A DNA stretch of 64,000 nucleotides from Desulfobulbus propionicus (GTDB lineage: Bacteria; Desulfobacterota; Desulfobulbia; Desulfobulbales; Desulfobulbaceae), in the NCBI GenBank assembly GCA_002747135.1, contig PDTE01000025.1:1-64000 (forward strand), read 5' to 3'. The translations under genes were made by a program, and so were the position numbers. Position 1 is the stretch's first letter; each line of letters opens with the position of its first letter. The notes under the pieces were generated by a model, which had not been told where the DNA came from, made no database searches, and saw nothing but the letters and a program-made list of their open reading frames with translations. Shown in pieces: positions 7,127 through 16,389 of this stretch.

Positions 7127-8431
7127 TTACGGTTCATGTTTGATGACAGTTGTCAGCTCTTTGTCTGATTGCACGCCAAGTTCCTTTAAATGTTCGGCAC
7201 TGGTCAGCACATTTCCCCGGCCGGTGGCCAGCCGTTTCCTGGCAAGCTGCCAGGCCTGTTGCGACTGATTCAGCCTGATGCCAACTTCTTCAAACGATTC
7301 AACAAATCCAACCAGCTTATCATATATATTCCCTGCCTGTTTGGCAATACGTAAACCGTTCTGGTTTTGCTCTGCCCTCTTCCAGAGCGTGTGTACTGTA
7401 CGCAGGGTAGCCAGCAGGGTTGACGGGCAACACAGGATAATCTGCTTACCAAGAGCGTGGGTGAGCAGTGTCGGTTCATGGTGTACTGCCATCTGGAAAG
7501 CAGCTTCCACAGGGATAAAGAGAAAGACAAAGTCAAGAGTGGTGATGCCGCAGAGTCGATGATATCGCTTTTCCGATAAAATATTAATATGTTTTTTTAC
7601 AGAAGCTAGGTGTTTGCGGATATAAAAATTTCTTTTTTCATTATTTTTCTCTGCATATGCCAAGGTAAAGGCCTTGAGGGAAACCTTGGCATCAACGATG
7701 AGGTGTCTGTCTTCCGGCAGGCGGATGATAACATCAGGCTGCCTTCGCTGCCCTTTTTCTGTATACAGGGTTTCTTGAGTGGTATATTCCTTGCCTTTTC
7801 TCAGCCCCGACTCCTCCAGGATTCTTTCCAGAAGCATCTCGCCCCACTGGCCCTGAAGCTTGACTTTCCCCTGAAGTGCTTCAGTGAGATTGACCGCATC
7901 ACTTCGAAGCTGCTCATTGAGTTTTTTCAGCTGCTGGACTTCCAGAATGATTGCCTGGCGGTCTCTGGATTCCTGGTCATAGATGGCATCGACCCTTTGC
8001 TTAAATTCCTGAAGCTGATCTTTAAAGGGTTGAAGCAGCAGGTTCAGGGAAGATTCGTGGTGCTGGTTTATCAGGCTGCCTTTCTCGCTCAGAATTTCAC
8101 CGGCGAGGACCTCAAAGCGTTGCTCTATCTGCCTGCGACTAGCCTCGAGAAAGATATCACGCTCTTTAAGTTGGCGGTCCATGGCAGCACATTTTGCCTG
8201 CAATGCAGCATTTTCTCTGTGCACTTTCTCGGTAAGGGCCGCCTGCTCTCTTGCGGCGGTCTCCGTCTGTTCCAGACGAAGTTTCGCAATAAGCAGTTTT
8301 TTTTGCTGGCGGCTGAGCAGGATAAAGGCAAGGATAATCGTCAGCAATGATCCCAGGAAAAAAGACAGGAGAATATCCTGGTTGCTCAGTAATTGAGAAA
8401 TATTATGGAGGGACAAGGAAAGGGTCTGCAC
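7127..8431 (-). CDS. rmuC: RmuC family DNA recombination protein
   Basis: 434 residues starting at a GTG. There is an N-terminal membrane helix (about 20-40), then a long coiled coil (45-200) rich in Glu, Gln and Arg, then the RmuC domain with its nuclease-like core: WGEMLLERILEESGL, RQPDVIIRLPEDRHLIVDAKVSLKAF and DFVFLFIPVEAAF. The D-V-I...D-A-K arrangement is that of a PD-(D/E)xK fold. RmuC limits inversions and tandem-repeat rearrangements in Escherichia coli. In a genome full of inverted repeats this is a fitting but not special neighbour. Confidence 0.93.
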   Translation of the reverse strand: MQTLSLSLHNISQLLSNQDILLSFFLGSLLTIILAFILLSRQQKKLLIAKLRLEQTETAAREQAALTEKVHRENAALQAKCAAMDRQLKERDIFLEASRRQIEQRFEVLAGEILSEKGSLINQHHESSLNLLLQPFKDQLQEFKQRVDAIYDQESRDRQAIILEVQQLKKLNEQLRSDAVNLTEALQGKVKLQGQWGEMLLERILEESGLRKGKEYTTQETLYTEKGQRRQPDVIIRLPEDRHLIVDAKVSLKAFTLAYAEKNNEKRNFYIRKHLASVKKHINILSEKRYHRLCGITTLDFVFLFIPVEAAFQMAVHHEPTLLTHALGKQIILCCPSTLLATLRTVHTLWKRAEQNQNGLRIAKQAGNIYDKLVGFVESFEEVGIRLNQSQQAWQLARKRLATGRGNVLTSAEHLKELGVQSDKELTTVIKHEP

Positions 8432-8488
8432 AGTATCCGTGTCAAAGCAGCGTGGTTAAGTTGCAGCAGGAGCATGTCTGAAAAAAAC

Positions 8489-8641
8489 GTAACTGCTCCC
8501 GGCTCGCCCTTCTTCTGGCGATCGCGATTGGCTGCATAGGGGCTGTAGCTGCCAATCGTGCTTGTCCAAATATGGGCAGCCTGAGAGCAGGTACACGTTT
8601 GAGGCATGTACAACCAGAGAGTTACACACCCAGTAAGTAGT
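8489..8641 (+). mobile_element. GTAAC-family element, R1 form
   Basis: Starts GTAACTGCTCCCGGCTCGCCC, contains GGGGCTGTAGCTGCCAATCG and ends near ACCCAGTAAGTAGTTTC, an eroded GTTAC end. No target duplication is visible. It fills the gap between rmuC and moaA and ends at the moaA stop codon. Confidence 0.75.
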
Positions 8642-8642
8642 T

Positions 8643-9686
8643 TCAACCGCCGATCCTCGACATAACTCCATGGCAGTTGTAACCGGAAGCTTCCAGTCGC
8701 TCTTTCATCTGGTGTCCCTGAGGTTTGTTGATGGTTGCCTGCACAAAGGCCCTGATAATATCCTCATCACTGCCTCCCTGCCTGATAACTTGTGCAAGAT
8801 CAAACTCTTTATCATGGAGCAGACAAGAACGCAAAGTGCCGGCAGAAGTAAGACGAAGGCGATTGCATCGATCACAAAAATGATGCGTCACCGGGCTGAT
8901 CAACCCAAGGGTGCCGACAGCATCTTCTCCCATTCGATACACCTGCGCCGGCCCGTCAGTCCGTTTCGGATGAAGGGGTAGCAGTTGGCCAATCTGTTCC
9001 AGCTGTTTTTTAATTTCATCAGAGGAAATAAAGGTGTGTCTATTCCATGAAGTAGAAATGCCAACAGGCATAAATTCAATGAAGCGTACCTGAACAGGCA
9101 TAATTCTGGTCAGGCGGACAAAATCGGCTACTTCGTCATCGTTCACGCCCCGCATTGCCACAACATTAATTTTGACGGGTTGAAATCCTGTTGAAAGCGC
9201 TTTTTCTATACCTTGCCAGACAACATCAAAGCAGTCAATCCCGGTAATCTGTTGATATCGGTCAGCCTTAAGGGTATCAAGACTGACGTTTACCTTGGTC
9301 ACCCCGGAAGCAAACAGTTCTCCGGCATATTTACCAAGCAAAACCCCGTTTGTTGTCAACCGGATATCATCCAGATTATCTATTTTTGCCATCTCCTGAA
9401 CAAACTGCACCATGTTACGGCGCAGAAGCGGCTCACCCCCTGTAAGTCGTATCTTTGAGATACCAAGACCTGCGGCCACTCGTACCACTCTGAGCAACTC
9501 TTCGTAGGTGAGCATATCCACGTGCCGCAATTTTGCAGGAGCCCCTTCTCCCCCGCCATCAGCGACACAATATATACAGCGTAGATTGCATCGATCGGTT
9601 ATGCTTAAACGCAGGTAAGAAATGGATCTTGAAAACAGGTCTACAAGTGAGCTGTCACTCAGGGTGCTGGCTATTTCTTTATTCAT
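8643..9686 (-). CDS. moaA: GTP 3',8-cyclase MoaA
   Basis: 347 residues. The radical-SAM cluster ligands are C33, C37 and C40 (DRCNLRCIYC), and the second, substrate-binding cluster ligands are C271, C274 and C288. The SAM site LTGGEP and the conserved C-terminal GG, needed for catalysis, are present. MoaA with MoaC turns GTP into cyclic pyranopterin monophosphate, the first step of molybdopterin synthesis. A Mo/W enzyme is encoded 7 kb away at 16390. Other moa genes are not in the window. It is divergent from tsaD. Confidence 0.96.
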   Translation of the reverse strand: MNKEIASTLSDSSLVDLFSRSISYLRLSITDRCNLRCIYCVADGGGEGAPAKLRHVDMLTYEELLRVVRVAAGLGISKIRLTGGEPLLRRNMVQFVQEMAKIDNLDDIRLTTNGVLLGKYAGELFASGVTKVNVSLDTLKADRYQQITGIDCFDVVWQGIEKALSTGFQPVKINVVAMRGVNDDEVADFVRLTRIMPVQVRFIEFMPVGISTSWNRHTFISSDEIKKQLEQIGQLLPLHPKRTDGPAQVYRMGEDAVGTLGLISPVTHHFCDRCNRLRLTSAGTLRSCLLHDKEFDLAQVIRQGGSDEDIIRAFVQATINKPQGHQMKERLEASGYNCHGVMSRIGG

Positions 9687-9770
9687 GGATTAGTATGCCC
9701 AAGGGTAAACCAAGGAAATGTTCCCGATCAATAACACTGAACAGTTTAAATTGCAACATATCGGCACGTA

Positions 9771-10787
9771 ATGCGAATACTTGCCCTTGAAAGCTCCTGC
9801 GACGATACTGCTGCTGCAGTTTTTGATACGGAGCACTATACAGTGCTGGCGAATACGGTCAGTTCACAAAATGAAATACATGCCAGGTTCGGCGGCATAG
9901 TCCCTGAACTTGCCTCACGCAGGCACATTGAGATGATCTGGCCCATGGTAACCTCTGCCCTGGATCAGGCGCAAACAACACTCAGCAGCATTGATCTTGT
10001 CGCCGCCACACAAGGCCCCGGGCTTGTCGGTTCTCTGCTTGTTGGCTTTACTTTTGCAAAATCCCTGGCCCTGGTTCAGAACATTCCCTGTGTAGGGGTC
10101 GATCATATGGCAGGTCACCTGCTCTCTTGCCTGCTGGAAGAAGACAAACCTGATTTTCCCTATACAGCACTTGTAGTCTCCGGGGGGAACACCTCGCTTT
10201 ATTCTGTTGCCGGTCCTGTGACCTCTACCCGTATGGGAAAAACCAGAGACGATGCGGCAGGAGAAGCCTTTGACAAGGTCGCTAAAATGCTTGACCTGGG
10301 ATATCCAGGCGGCCCGGTAATCAGCAGGCTTGCCAGGGAGGGAGACCCGAAGGCGATACACTTTCCGCGCTCCTGGCTTGATAAAGATGCCTTTGATTTC
10401 AGTTTCAGCGGCTTAAAGACTTCGGTGATGAATTTCATCCGCAAGGAACAGGTAAAAACAATATCCCTGCCTCCAAAAAAAATCGCAGATATCTGTGCTT
10501 CCTTTCAGGAGGCGGTGACAGAAGTACTGACGAAAAAAACAATTATGGCGGCACAGTACAATAAACATAAGCGGATTGCGCTTGGAGGAGGAGTAGCAGC
10601 CAACGTACATCTGCGAAACGCCCTGGAAAAAGAGTGCGCCCATCACGGCTTTTCCCTTTTTGTTCCACGCCCTGCTTACTGCACTGATAACGCAGCCATG
10701 ATTGCCATAGCTGGCTGGTATCATTACCAGCATGGACACCGCACAGCCCTGGATGATGACGCCTACTCCCGCTCGTTGCTCGCTTAA
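9771..10787 (+). CDS. tsaD: tRNA N6-adenosine threonylcarbamoyltransferase TsaD
   Basis: 338 residues, normal length. The family start LALESSCDDTAAAV, the metal-site histidines in DHMAGH (H112, H116), the nucleotide loop VSGGNTSLY and ALGGGVAANVHLR are all present. With TsaB and TsaE it places threonylcarbamoyl on A37 of ANN-decoding tRNAs. It leads a tight operon: rsmA starts 18 bases after its stop, then the DUF2062 gene and the alcohol dehydrogenase. Confidence 0.97.
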   Translation: MRILALESSCDDTAAAVFDTEHYTVLANTVSSQNEIHARFGGIVPELASRRHIEMIWPMVTSALDQAQTTLSSIDLVAATQGPGLVGSLLVGFTFAKSLALVQNIPCVGVDHMAGHLLSCLLEEDKPDFPYTALVVSGGNTSLYSVAGPVTSTRMGKTRDDAAGEAFDKVAKMLDLGYPGGPVISRLAREGDPKAIHFPRSWLDKDAFDFSFSGLKTSVMNFIRKEQVKTISLPPKKIADICASFQEAVTEVLTKKTIMAAQYNKHKRIALGGGVAANVHLRNALEKECAHHGFSLFVPRPAYCTDNAAMIAIAGWYHYQHGHRTALDDDAYSRSLLA

Positions 10788-10805
10788 CCTCAACTCATTT
10801 CATTT

Positions 10806-11672
10806 ATGGTCTATCAGCAAACCAGAACACTTCTCAAGAAAGAGAAACTTGCCCCTAAAAAAAAACTTGGTCAAAATTTTCTGCTGCACGAACATACTGC
10901 ACGCCGAATCGCCGATGTTGCCGGAATAAAACCGACTGACACCATCGTTGAAATTGGTGTTGGTCTTGGTGCCTTGACCCGGCCTCTTGCGGTAATGGCA
11001 GACAGGGTGATAGGGATAGAGGCTGATTCGGGTATCGTTCGTATGCATCAGGAAAAAGGTAATTTACCCGATAATGTTATACTGCGTCACGGAGACATTC
11101 TGAAAACCGATCTGACAGCACTCTCAGAAGAGACAGGCGGCAAACTGAAAATTACCGCCAACCTGCCCTACTCTATCTCCACTCCCTTCCTTTTTTACCT
11201 TATTGATCATTTTCAGGTTATACGCTCAGCTGTTATCATGCTGCAGAAAGAGGTTGCCAGGCGTCTACTGGCAAAACCAGGAACCAGGGAATACGGGATA
11301 CCAACGGTGATGCTTGCCAGCTGCGCTTCCACTGAACTGCTGCTGCACATTCCTCCCACGGAATTTCATCCACAGCCAAAGGTAGACTCAACAGTTATCG
11401 GCATAACTTTTGAGCCAATGCCCGACCATGTTCGACGCCTCGGAACTTTTGATAGAAGAATATTGGCAAAAGTGGTAAATGCAGCCTTTGGTCAACGAAG
11501 AAAAACGTTACTTAACAGCATTTCATCTGTTTTAACGCAATTGAATAAAAAACAACTCACCGTGCTCCTGGAACAATGCGGCATTCCTCCATCCATTCGG
11601 GCAGAAAAACTGGAACTGGAGGATTTTATACGTATAACAAAAAAGCTGCAGGCAGGCACTAATAACGCTTAA
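10806..11672 (+). CDS. rsmA: 16S rRNA dimethyladenosine transferase RsmA (KsgA)
   Basis: 288 residues. N-terminal KKLGQNFL, SAM-binding EIGVGLGALT and the catalytic NLPYSISTP match the KsgA/Dim1 family, which dimethylates A1518 and A1519 of 16S rRNA. The C-terminal helical domain includes NAAFGQRRKTLLNSI. It is in an operon with tsaD, and its stop is directly followed by the GTG of the DUF2062 gene. Confidence 0.97.
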   Translation: MVYQQTRTLLKKEKLAPKKKLGQNFLLHEHTARRIADVAGIKPTDTIVEIGVGLGALTRPLAVMADRVIGIEADSGIVRMHQEKGNLPDNVILRHGDILKTDLTALSEETGGKLKITANLPYSISTPFLFYLIDHFQVIRSAVIMLQKEVARRLLAKPGTREYGIPTVMLASCASTELLLHIPPTEFHPQPKVDSTVIGITFEPMPDHVRRLGTFDRRILAKVVNAAFGQRRKTLLNSISSVLTQLNKKQLTVLLEQCGIPPSIRAEKLELEDFIRITKKLQAGTNNA

Positions 11673-12185
11673 GTGAAAATACGACGTATTCCTAAATATT
11701 ATCTTCTCAGACTGAAACGTTTAAAAGGAACACCCAGATCGCTGGCCAAATCATGTGCCATCGGTGCCGGGCTGGGAATAACGCCTACCCTTCCATTTCA
11801 CACGGTGATGATCCTCACTGCCTCGTTTGTTTTCCGTCTCAATCCTTTTGCCGGGATTCTAGCTGCCACCATCGTCAGCAATCCCCTGACTTTTGTTCCT
11901 CATTACTATGCCGCCTGGTGGCTTGGGAGCCTTCTTTTTCCTGACAGACTGGACTGGAATCAAATTGAGACCCTGTTATACCAGCTTAGACACGAGGGGT
12001 TCTGGCACAGCACTCAACTGCTCTACGAGGTTGGCTACAGCACACTTTTGATCATGTCTGTCGGCGGTGCTCTGCTTGGCCTGATAACCGGAGTGTTCAC
12101 CTTTATGCTTTCTCTTCGTTTCTTCAATGCCATAGAACGAAAAAAACGGGAGAAACGGCTGCTCAACAACAAAAAAAAGGTCTGA
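11673..12185 (+). CDS. DUF2062 membrane protein
   Basis: 170 residues from a GTG immediately after the rsmA stop. It has the DUF2062 features: a basic N-terminal stretch with KGTPRSLA, a first membrane span containing GAGLGITPTLPFHT, a second with NPFAGILAATIVSNPLT, and a third near 125-148, then a Lys/Arg-rich tail. DUF2062 proteins are small inner-membrane proteins of unknown function, sometimes near glycosyltransferases. Its place between rsmA and a dehydrogenase gives no further clue. Confidence 0.88.
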   Translation: MKIRRIPKYYLLRLKRLKGTPRSLAKSCAIGAGLGITPTLPFHTVMILTASFVFRLNPFAGILAATIVSNPLTFVPHYYAAWWLGSLLFPDRLDWNQIETLLYQLRHEGFWHSTQLLYEVGYSTLLIMSVGGALLGLITGVFTFMLSLRFFNAIERKKREKRLLNNKKKV

Positions 12186-12194
12186 CAGCAGAAA

Positions 12195-13370
12195 ATGCAC
12201 AACTTTGTTTTCCATAATCCCACGAAAGTCATTTTCGGCAAAGGTTCTCTTGACGTTGTCGGTAAAGAAAGCAGCGCATTGGGGAAAAAAGCCCTGCTGG
12301 TCTATGGTATGTCCAGCATAAAACAATCTGGCCTGTATGACTGTATTCAAGCCAATCTTGCTGGGGAGATGGCTGAAGTTATTGATTTTGGGGGAACCAG
12401 GCCAAATCCAGTCCTTTCCCATGTACACAAGGGGATTGAAATTGTAAAAAAAAATAATATTGAGGTCATTGTCGGAGCTGGAGGCGGCTCAGTCATTGAT
12501 ACGGCCAAGGCCATTTCTGCCGGAGCTGTTGTTAACCACGATGTCTGGAAATTCTTTACCGGGAAAAAAAGTGTCAAAGCTGCTTTGCCCGTTCTTACGG
12601 TGCTCACCCTGCCCGGATCAGGCAGTGAAATGAACTCGGGAATGGTACTGACCGACGAAAAGACAGGGAAAAAACTTGGTTTTGGTCATCGCTGCCTGTT
12701 TCCTGCGACCTCAATTCTTGATCCTGAAATAACGTTCACTGTCCCTGAAAATCTTACCGCTTTTGGCAGCATTGACGCAATGTCTCACCTCCTGGAAATC
12801 TATCTTTCAACCCGTGAAGAAGACATCCCCATTCAAAAACGATTGATGGAAAATTTAATCTGTACGATCATGTCTTCTTGTGAGCGCTGTCTGGCAGAAC
12901 CCCGGGATTATGGAGGGAGGGCAAGTCTTATGTGGGCTGCGTCTCTGGCGTTAAGCGGCTTTACTTCCTCCGGGTTAGGCAGGCTTCATTTTGGCATGCA
13001 TCTGGTGGAACACTCAATCAGCGGGCTGTACAACACCCCGCACGGAGCAGGACTCGCAGCAATCATGTCTGGATGGCTCACGTGGTACGCAAAGAAAAAA
13101 CCGACTCGTCTGGCAAGGCTTGGAACAATTCTTTTTCCCGATTTGGGTAAAGGGTCAGGAAACCAGTATGAACAGGCAGCACGTTGCATTGAACAGCTGT
13201 CAGCCTGGATGAAAAAAACGGGTGCCCCTGCCTGCCTGAACGATTTGAACATCCCTTATGATGCCATTGATGCCATCGCAGAACATAGTGCAGAACAGGC
13301 CAGGACATGGCGGATGCGGGAGTTCACACCGGCAAGGGTAAAGGAAATACTTCAGGGGTGCTTTCTCTAG
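12195..13370 (+). CDS. Iron-containing alcohol dehydrogenase (BdhA/YqhD type)
   Basis: 391 residues. Group III alcohol dehydrogenase: N-terminal FHNPTKVIFGKGSL, dinucleotide loop GAGGGSVIDTAKAI, GSGSEMN, and the metal-ligand histidines in the region GMHLVEHSISGLYNTPHGAG. Such enzymes reduce aldehydes to alcohols with NAD(P)H. It is last in the tsaD operon, nine bases after the DUF2062 gene. The TAG stop adjoins a hairpin MITE that begins at the last base of the gene. Confidence 0.93.
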   Translation: MHNFVFHNPTKVIFGKGSLDVVGKESSALGKKALLVYGMSSIKQSGLYDCIQANLAGEMAEVIDFGGTRPNPVLSHVHKGIEIVKKNNIEVIVGAGGGSVIDTAKAISAGAVVNHDVWKFFTGKKSVKAALPVLTVLTLPGSGSEMNSGMVLTDEKTGKKLGFGHRCLFPATSILDPEITFTVPENLTAFGSIDAMSHLLEIYLSTREEDIPIQKRLMENLICTIMSSCERCLAEPRDYGGRASLMWAASLALSGFTSSGLGRLHFGMHLVEHSISGLYNTPHGAGLAAIMSGWLTWYAKKKPTRLARLGTILFPDLGKGSGNQYEQAARCIEQLSAWMKKTGAPACLNDLNIPYDAIDAIAEHSAEQARTWRMREFTPARVKEILQGCFL

Positions 13371-13513
13371 TGTCCTGTCAACGCTGAAATGTCAGGATAT
13401 TGCGCCGGATTTTTCTTGTCCTGCGCTGCATAGTAGTGCTATGTAACCCAGGGCAAGGCTGCATAAGGGCTGAAAAAGACAAGCAGGACGACAGTGCAGC
13501 GTTGACAGGACAC
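13370..13513 (+). mobile_element. Hairpin MITE (family A)
   Basis: Ends GTGTCCTGTCAACGCTG and CAGCGTTGACAGGACAC are perfect 17-bp inverted repeats. The inside pairs with itself (GCATAGTAGTGCTATG at the tip), so the whole 144 bp can fold into one long hairpin. It starts at the stop codon of the alcohol dehydrogenase gene. Compared with the 162-bp copies it lacks about 18 bases inside one arm. Confidence 0.88.
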
Positions 13514-13514
13514 T

Positions 13515-13638
13515 GGTAATCGGCTGCATAGAGAGGCTATAGTTGTCCAGCGCGTTTACCCGAATCCGGGCAGCCTGAAAGCAGCTACAGGCGTAAAGCA
13601 AGTTAAACCAAGGTGGTACCTGCCCTATGAGTAGTTAC
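13515..13638 (+). mobile_element. GTAAC-family element, R1 form, left end lost
   Basis: Contains CGGCTGCATAGAGAGGCTATAG and AAAGCAGCTACAGGCG and ends in GAGTAGTTAC at 13638. The left terminus is missing, replaced by the abutting hairpin MITE. Confidence 0.65.
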
Positions 13639-13738
13639 AAATCTGAAGCATCTGTGACCAGTGACACATCAGAAACAGAGAATAACCGGAAGTACTACCC
13701 TCTGGTCGGTTATACAGGTGCTCGTAGTTACTTTATAT

Positions 13739-13896
13739 GTAACTCCTCACCGCTCACCCCTCTTTGAACGATCACGACCCGCCGCATAGAGGGGCTATAG
13801 CTGCCAATCGTGCTTGTCCAGACAGGGGCAGCCTGAGAGCAGTTACACCTTTGAGGCAGGTACAATCAGAGCGTTACACACCCAGTGAGTCGTTAC
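13739..13896 (+). mobile_element. IS66-type MITE, R1 form, full length
   Basis: GTAACTCCTCACCGC to CAGTGAGTCGTTAC. The direct repeat CTTTATAT occurs at 13731-13738 and 13896-13903, sharing one base with the terminus. Elements cover most of 13371-13929; between them (13639-13738) nothing is recognised. Confidence 0.85.
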
Positions 13897-13929
13897 TTTA
13901 TATTATAATAAGTGTACAATCGGTAACAA

Positions 13930-15429
13930 GTGATGCCCGCAAAAGTTGCATTCGTCAATCCCCCTTTCATTGCGAAATTTTCCCGTTCGCAGCGCAGTCC
14001 TGCTGTCACCAAAAGCGGCACCCTGTATTATCCCATGTGGCTGGCATATGCAGCGGGCGTATCAAAACAGGCAGGCCATGACATTGATCTTATAGATGCG
14101 CCAGCAGATGGATTGAATCAAGCTGCCACCCTGGCAAGAATTTGCAGATTCTCTCCGCAACTTGTTGTTGTCGACACCAGCACGCCAAGCATTCACAGCG
14201 ATGTCGATTTCTGCGCCCACCTCAAAAAGGCACTGCCTTCCGCTCATGTTGTCCTGGTTGGCCCCCATGTTTCATCCTTACCTGAAGAGACCTTGAGGCT
14301 GAGTGAGGCTGTAGACGGAATAGCAGTTGGGGAATACGACTACACCATACGTGAGTTGGCCGATCTGCTTGCTGCCGGTGAGAAGATAGAAGCTGTTAAA
14401 GGATATTACGCTCGCTCGATCAACAATAAAATAATTACCTTCGGCCCGAGGAAATATTGCCGGGACCTGGACCAGATCCCCAAGGTCAGCTCCATTTACA
14501 AACGCTTTCTGGATATTTCACAGTACTTCAATCCAAATGCCCTGTTTCCCATGGTGACGATTACCACGAGCAGAGGCTGCCCGCACCGATGTATTTTCTG
14601 TGTCTACCCTCAGGTCATGACAGGGCACGCCCTTCGTCTTCGCAGCGTGGAAAATGTCGTCGATGAGATTGAATATATCTCAACGCACTTTCCGGAAGCC
14701 AGGGCTGTTTTTTTTGAAGATGATACCTTCCCGGCAATCAAAAAGCGTTGTCTGGATATATGCAATGAAATTATACGAAGGGATATACACATTTCCTGGA
14801 CTGCCAATGCCAGAGTTGATGTGGATGCAGAAACCCTTGCTGTCATGAAAAAGGCTGGATGCCGAAGCCTGTGTGTTGGCTTTGAGTCTGGAAGCCAACA
14901 TCTACTTGATAACATAAAGAAAAAAATAACGATAACGCAAGCCAGGAGCTTCATGAACGCAGCCAGAAAAGCAAACATTCTGGTGCATGGCTGCTTTATC
15001 TTTGGTTTGCCCGGAGAAACCAGACAAACCATGGACGAGACACTTAAGCTGGCGCTTGAGTTAAACCCCGACACGGCCCAGTTCTATCCAGTAATGGTTT
15101 ATCCAGGAACAGAAGCGTATCAATGGTATCATGACAAAGGGCTGATTAACACTGATGACTTCAGGCAGTGGGTAACGCCTTCCGGTCAGCACAATACTGT
15201 TATCCGGGCGGAAGACATTACCTCTGAAGAGCTGGTCAGGTTTTGTGATGAGGCTCGACGTCGTTTTTATCTTCGTCCTCGATATATTGCCTACAAGGCG
15301 CTCCAGTTGCTGCGTCATCCCCAGGAGATCAGGCGGACTGTAAAGTCAGCCCGCACTTTCTTTCTTCACCTGGCTCGTGGAACTGATTCAACTACCTGTC
15401 AAACCGGATCATGTCAGCCGCAGCCGTAA
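13930..15429 (+). CDS. B12-binding-type radical SAM enzyme, first gene of polysaccharide locus
   Basis: 499 residues from the GTG at 13930 or the ATG at 13933. The N-terminal 150 residues form a Rossmann-like cobalamin-binding-type domain (KVAFVNPPF, LAYAAGVSKQAGHDIDLID, LVVVDTSTPS, VVLVGPHVS), without a clear base-off DxHxxG motif. The radical-SAM core follows, with C217, C221 and C224 (RGCPHRCIFC), and GCRSLCVGFESG and GCFIFGLPGET. This is the methyltransferase/rearrangement group (class B-like). Its stop overlaps the GT2 gene by 19 bases, so it belongs to the polysaccharide operon and probably modifies the sugar or a lipid carrier. The actual substrate is unknown. Confidence 0.87.
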   Translation: MMPAKVAFVNPPFIAKFSRSQRSPAVTKSGTLYYPMWLAYAAGVSKQAGHDIDLIDAPADGLNQAATLARICRFSPQLVVVDTSTPSIHSDVDFCAHLKKALPSAHVVLVGPHVSSLPEETLRLSEAVDGIAVGEYDYTIRELADLLAAGEKIEAVKGYYARSINNKIITFGPRKYCRDLDQIPKVSSIYKRFLDISQYFNPNALFPMVTITTSRGCPHRCIFCVYPQVMTGHALRLRSVENVVDEIEYISTHFPEARAVFFEDDTFPAIKKRCLDICNEIIRRDIHISWTANARVDVDAETLAVMKKAGCRSLCVGFESGSQHLLDNIKKKITITQARSFMNAARKANILVHGCFIFGLPGETRQTMDETLKLALELNPDTAQFYPVMVYPGTEAYQWYHDKGLINTDDFRQWVTPSGQHNTVIRAEDITSEELVRFCDEARRRFYLRPRYIAYKALQLLRHPQEIRRTVKSARTFFLHLARGTDSTTCQTGSCQPQP

Positions 15430-16388
15430 GCGTCATCGTTCCTGCCTATAATGCTGAGAAAACCCTGGACAGGTGTCTGGGTGCTCTTTCCAGGCAGACA
15501 TATACAAAAAAGCTGACAGAAGTTATTGTTGTTGATGACGGTTCAACCGACAGCACCGCAGCAATCGCCAGTAAATATCCTGTCCAGCTCATATCTCAAA
15601 AAAACATGGGACCGGCGACAGCAAGAAACAACGGCGCCTTTGCCTGCACAGGAGAAATTATCCTGTTCACCGATGCGGACTGCGTACCTATGGAAAACTG
15701 GGTCGAAGAAATGGCCCGCTTGTTTACAGATAAACAGGTTGCAGCCGTCAAGGGAGCATATCGGACCAGGCAACCCCACATCACGGCCCGTTTTGCCCAG
15801 ATAGAATTTGAAGAACGTTTTGATCTACTTGAAAAGGCCGGTTACACTGACATGGTAGACACCTATTCCGCCGGATATCGAAGAAGCATATTTGTAAGGC
15901 TCGGGGGATTTGACACTCGTTTTCCTGTCGCCAATAATGAAGACACCGAGCTTTCCTATCGCATGGCCGCACAAAAAATGACCATGTTGTTCAATCCGAA
16001 AGCCATAGTGTATCACCTGGGGCACCCGGATTCTGTTTTTCGCTATGCCAGACTGAAGTTCAGCAGAGGGTATTGGCGAATGATTGTGTACAGGCAATTT
16101 CCAGAAAAAATGCTTCAGGATGTGTACACGCCTAAATCTTTGAAAATACAAATTTTGTTGTTTTTTCTCATGCTGGGGGTCCTGCCGCTTGTTTTTCTGC
16201 CAGCTGACTGGGGGAAATCTCTTTTTCTGTTTACTGCTTTTTGGTATTGCTGCTCTCTGCTACCTGGTCTCGTGACCATATGGAAAAAAGATAGGGTGGT
16301 TTGCCTTGTTGCCCCGTTACTGCTTACTGTACGGGCAGCATCTCTTGGTCTGGGGGCAATTCTGGGAAAATTGAGAGGAAAACTGTGA
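15411..16388 (+). CDS. Membrane glycosyltransferase family 2
   Basis: 325 residues. GT-A fold: VSVIVPAYNAEKTL, VVDDGST, metal-binding DAD at 88-90 (TDADC), then GFDTRFPVANNEDTELSYR with the acceptor-site ED. Three hydrophobic segments at the C-terminus (about 240-262, 265-285, 298-320) anchor it in the inner membrane. It transfers a sugar from a nucleotide donor to a lipid-linked acceptor. It overlaps the radical-SAM gene and is followed by the Mo/W enzyme one base after its stop region. Confidence 0.92.
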   Translation: MSAAAVSVIVPAYNAEKTLDRCLGALSRQTYTKKLTEVIVVDDGSTDSTAAIASKYPVQLISQKNMGPATARNNGAFACTGEIILFTDADCVPMENWVEEMARLFTDKQVAAVKGAYRTRQPHITARFAQIEFEERFDLLEKAGYTDMVDTYSAGYRRSIFVRLGGFDTRFPVANNEDTELSYRMAAQKMTMLFNPKAIVYHLGHPDSVFRYARLKFSRGYWRMIVYRQFPEKMLQDVYTPKSLKIQILLFFLMLGVLPLVFLPADWGKSLFLFTAFWYCCSLLPGLVTIWKKDRVVCLVAPLLLTVRAASLGLGAILGKLRGKL

Positions 16389-16389
16389 C

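Noticed and set aside
7610..8350. Plus-strand frame of 246 codons opposite rmuC
   Set aside because: The minus strand encodes a full RmuC with recognisable domain motifs; the opposite frame is low-complexity Phe/Leu/Cys-rich shadow sequence.
13764..14081. Short plus-strand frame running from an R1 element into the radical SAM gene
   Set aside because: Its first half is repeat sequence and its second half is out of frame with the clear radical SAM protein.
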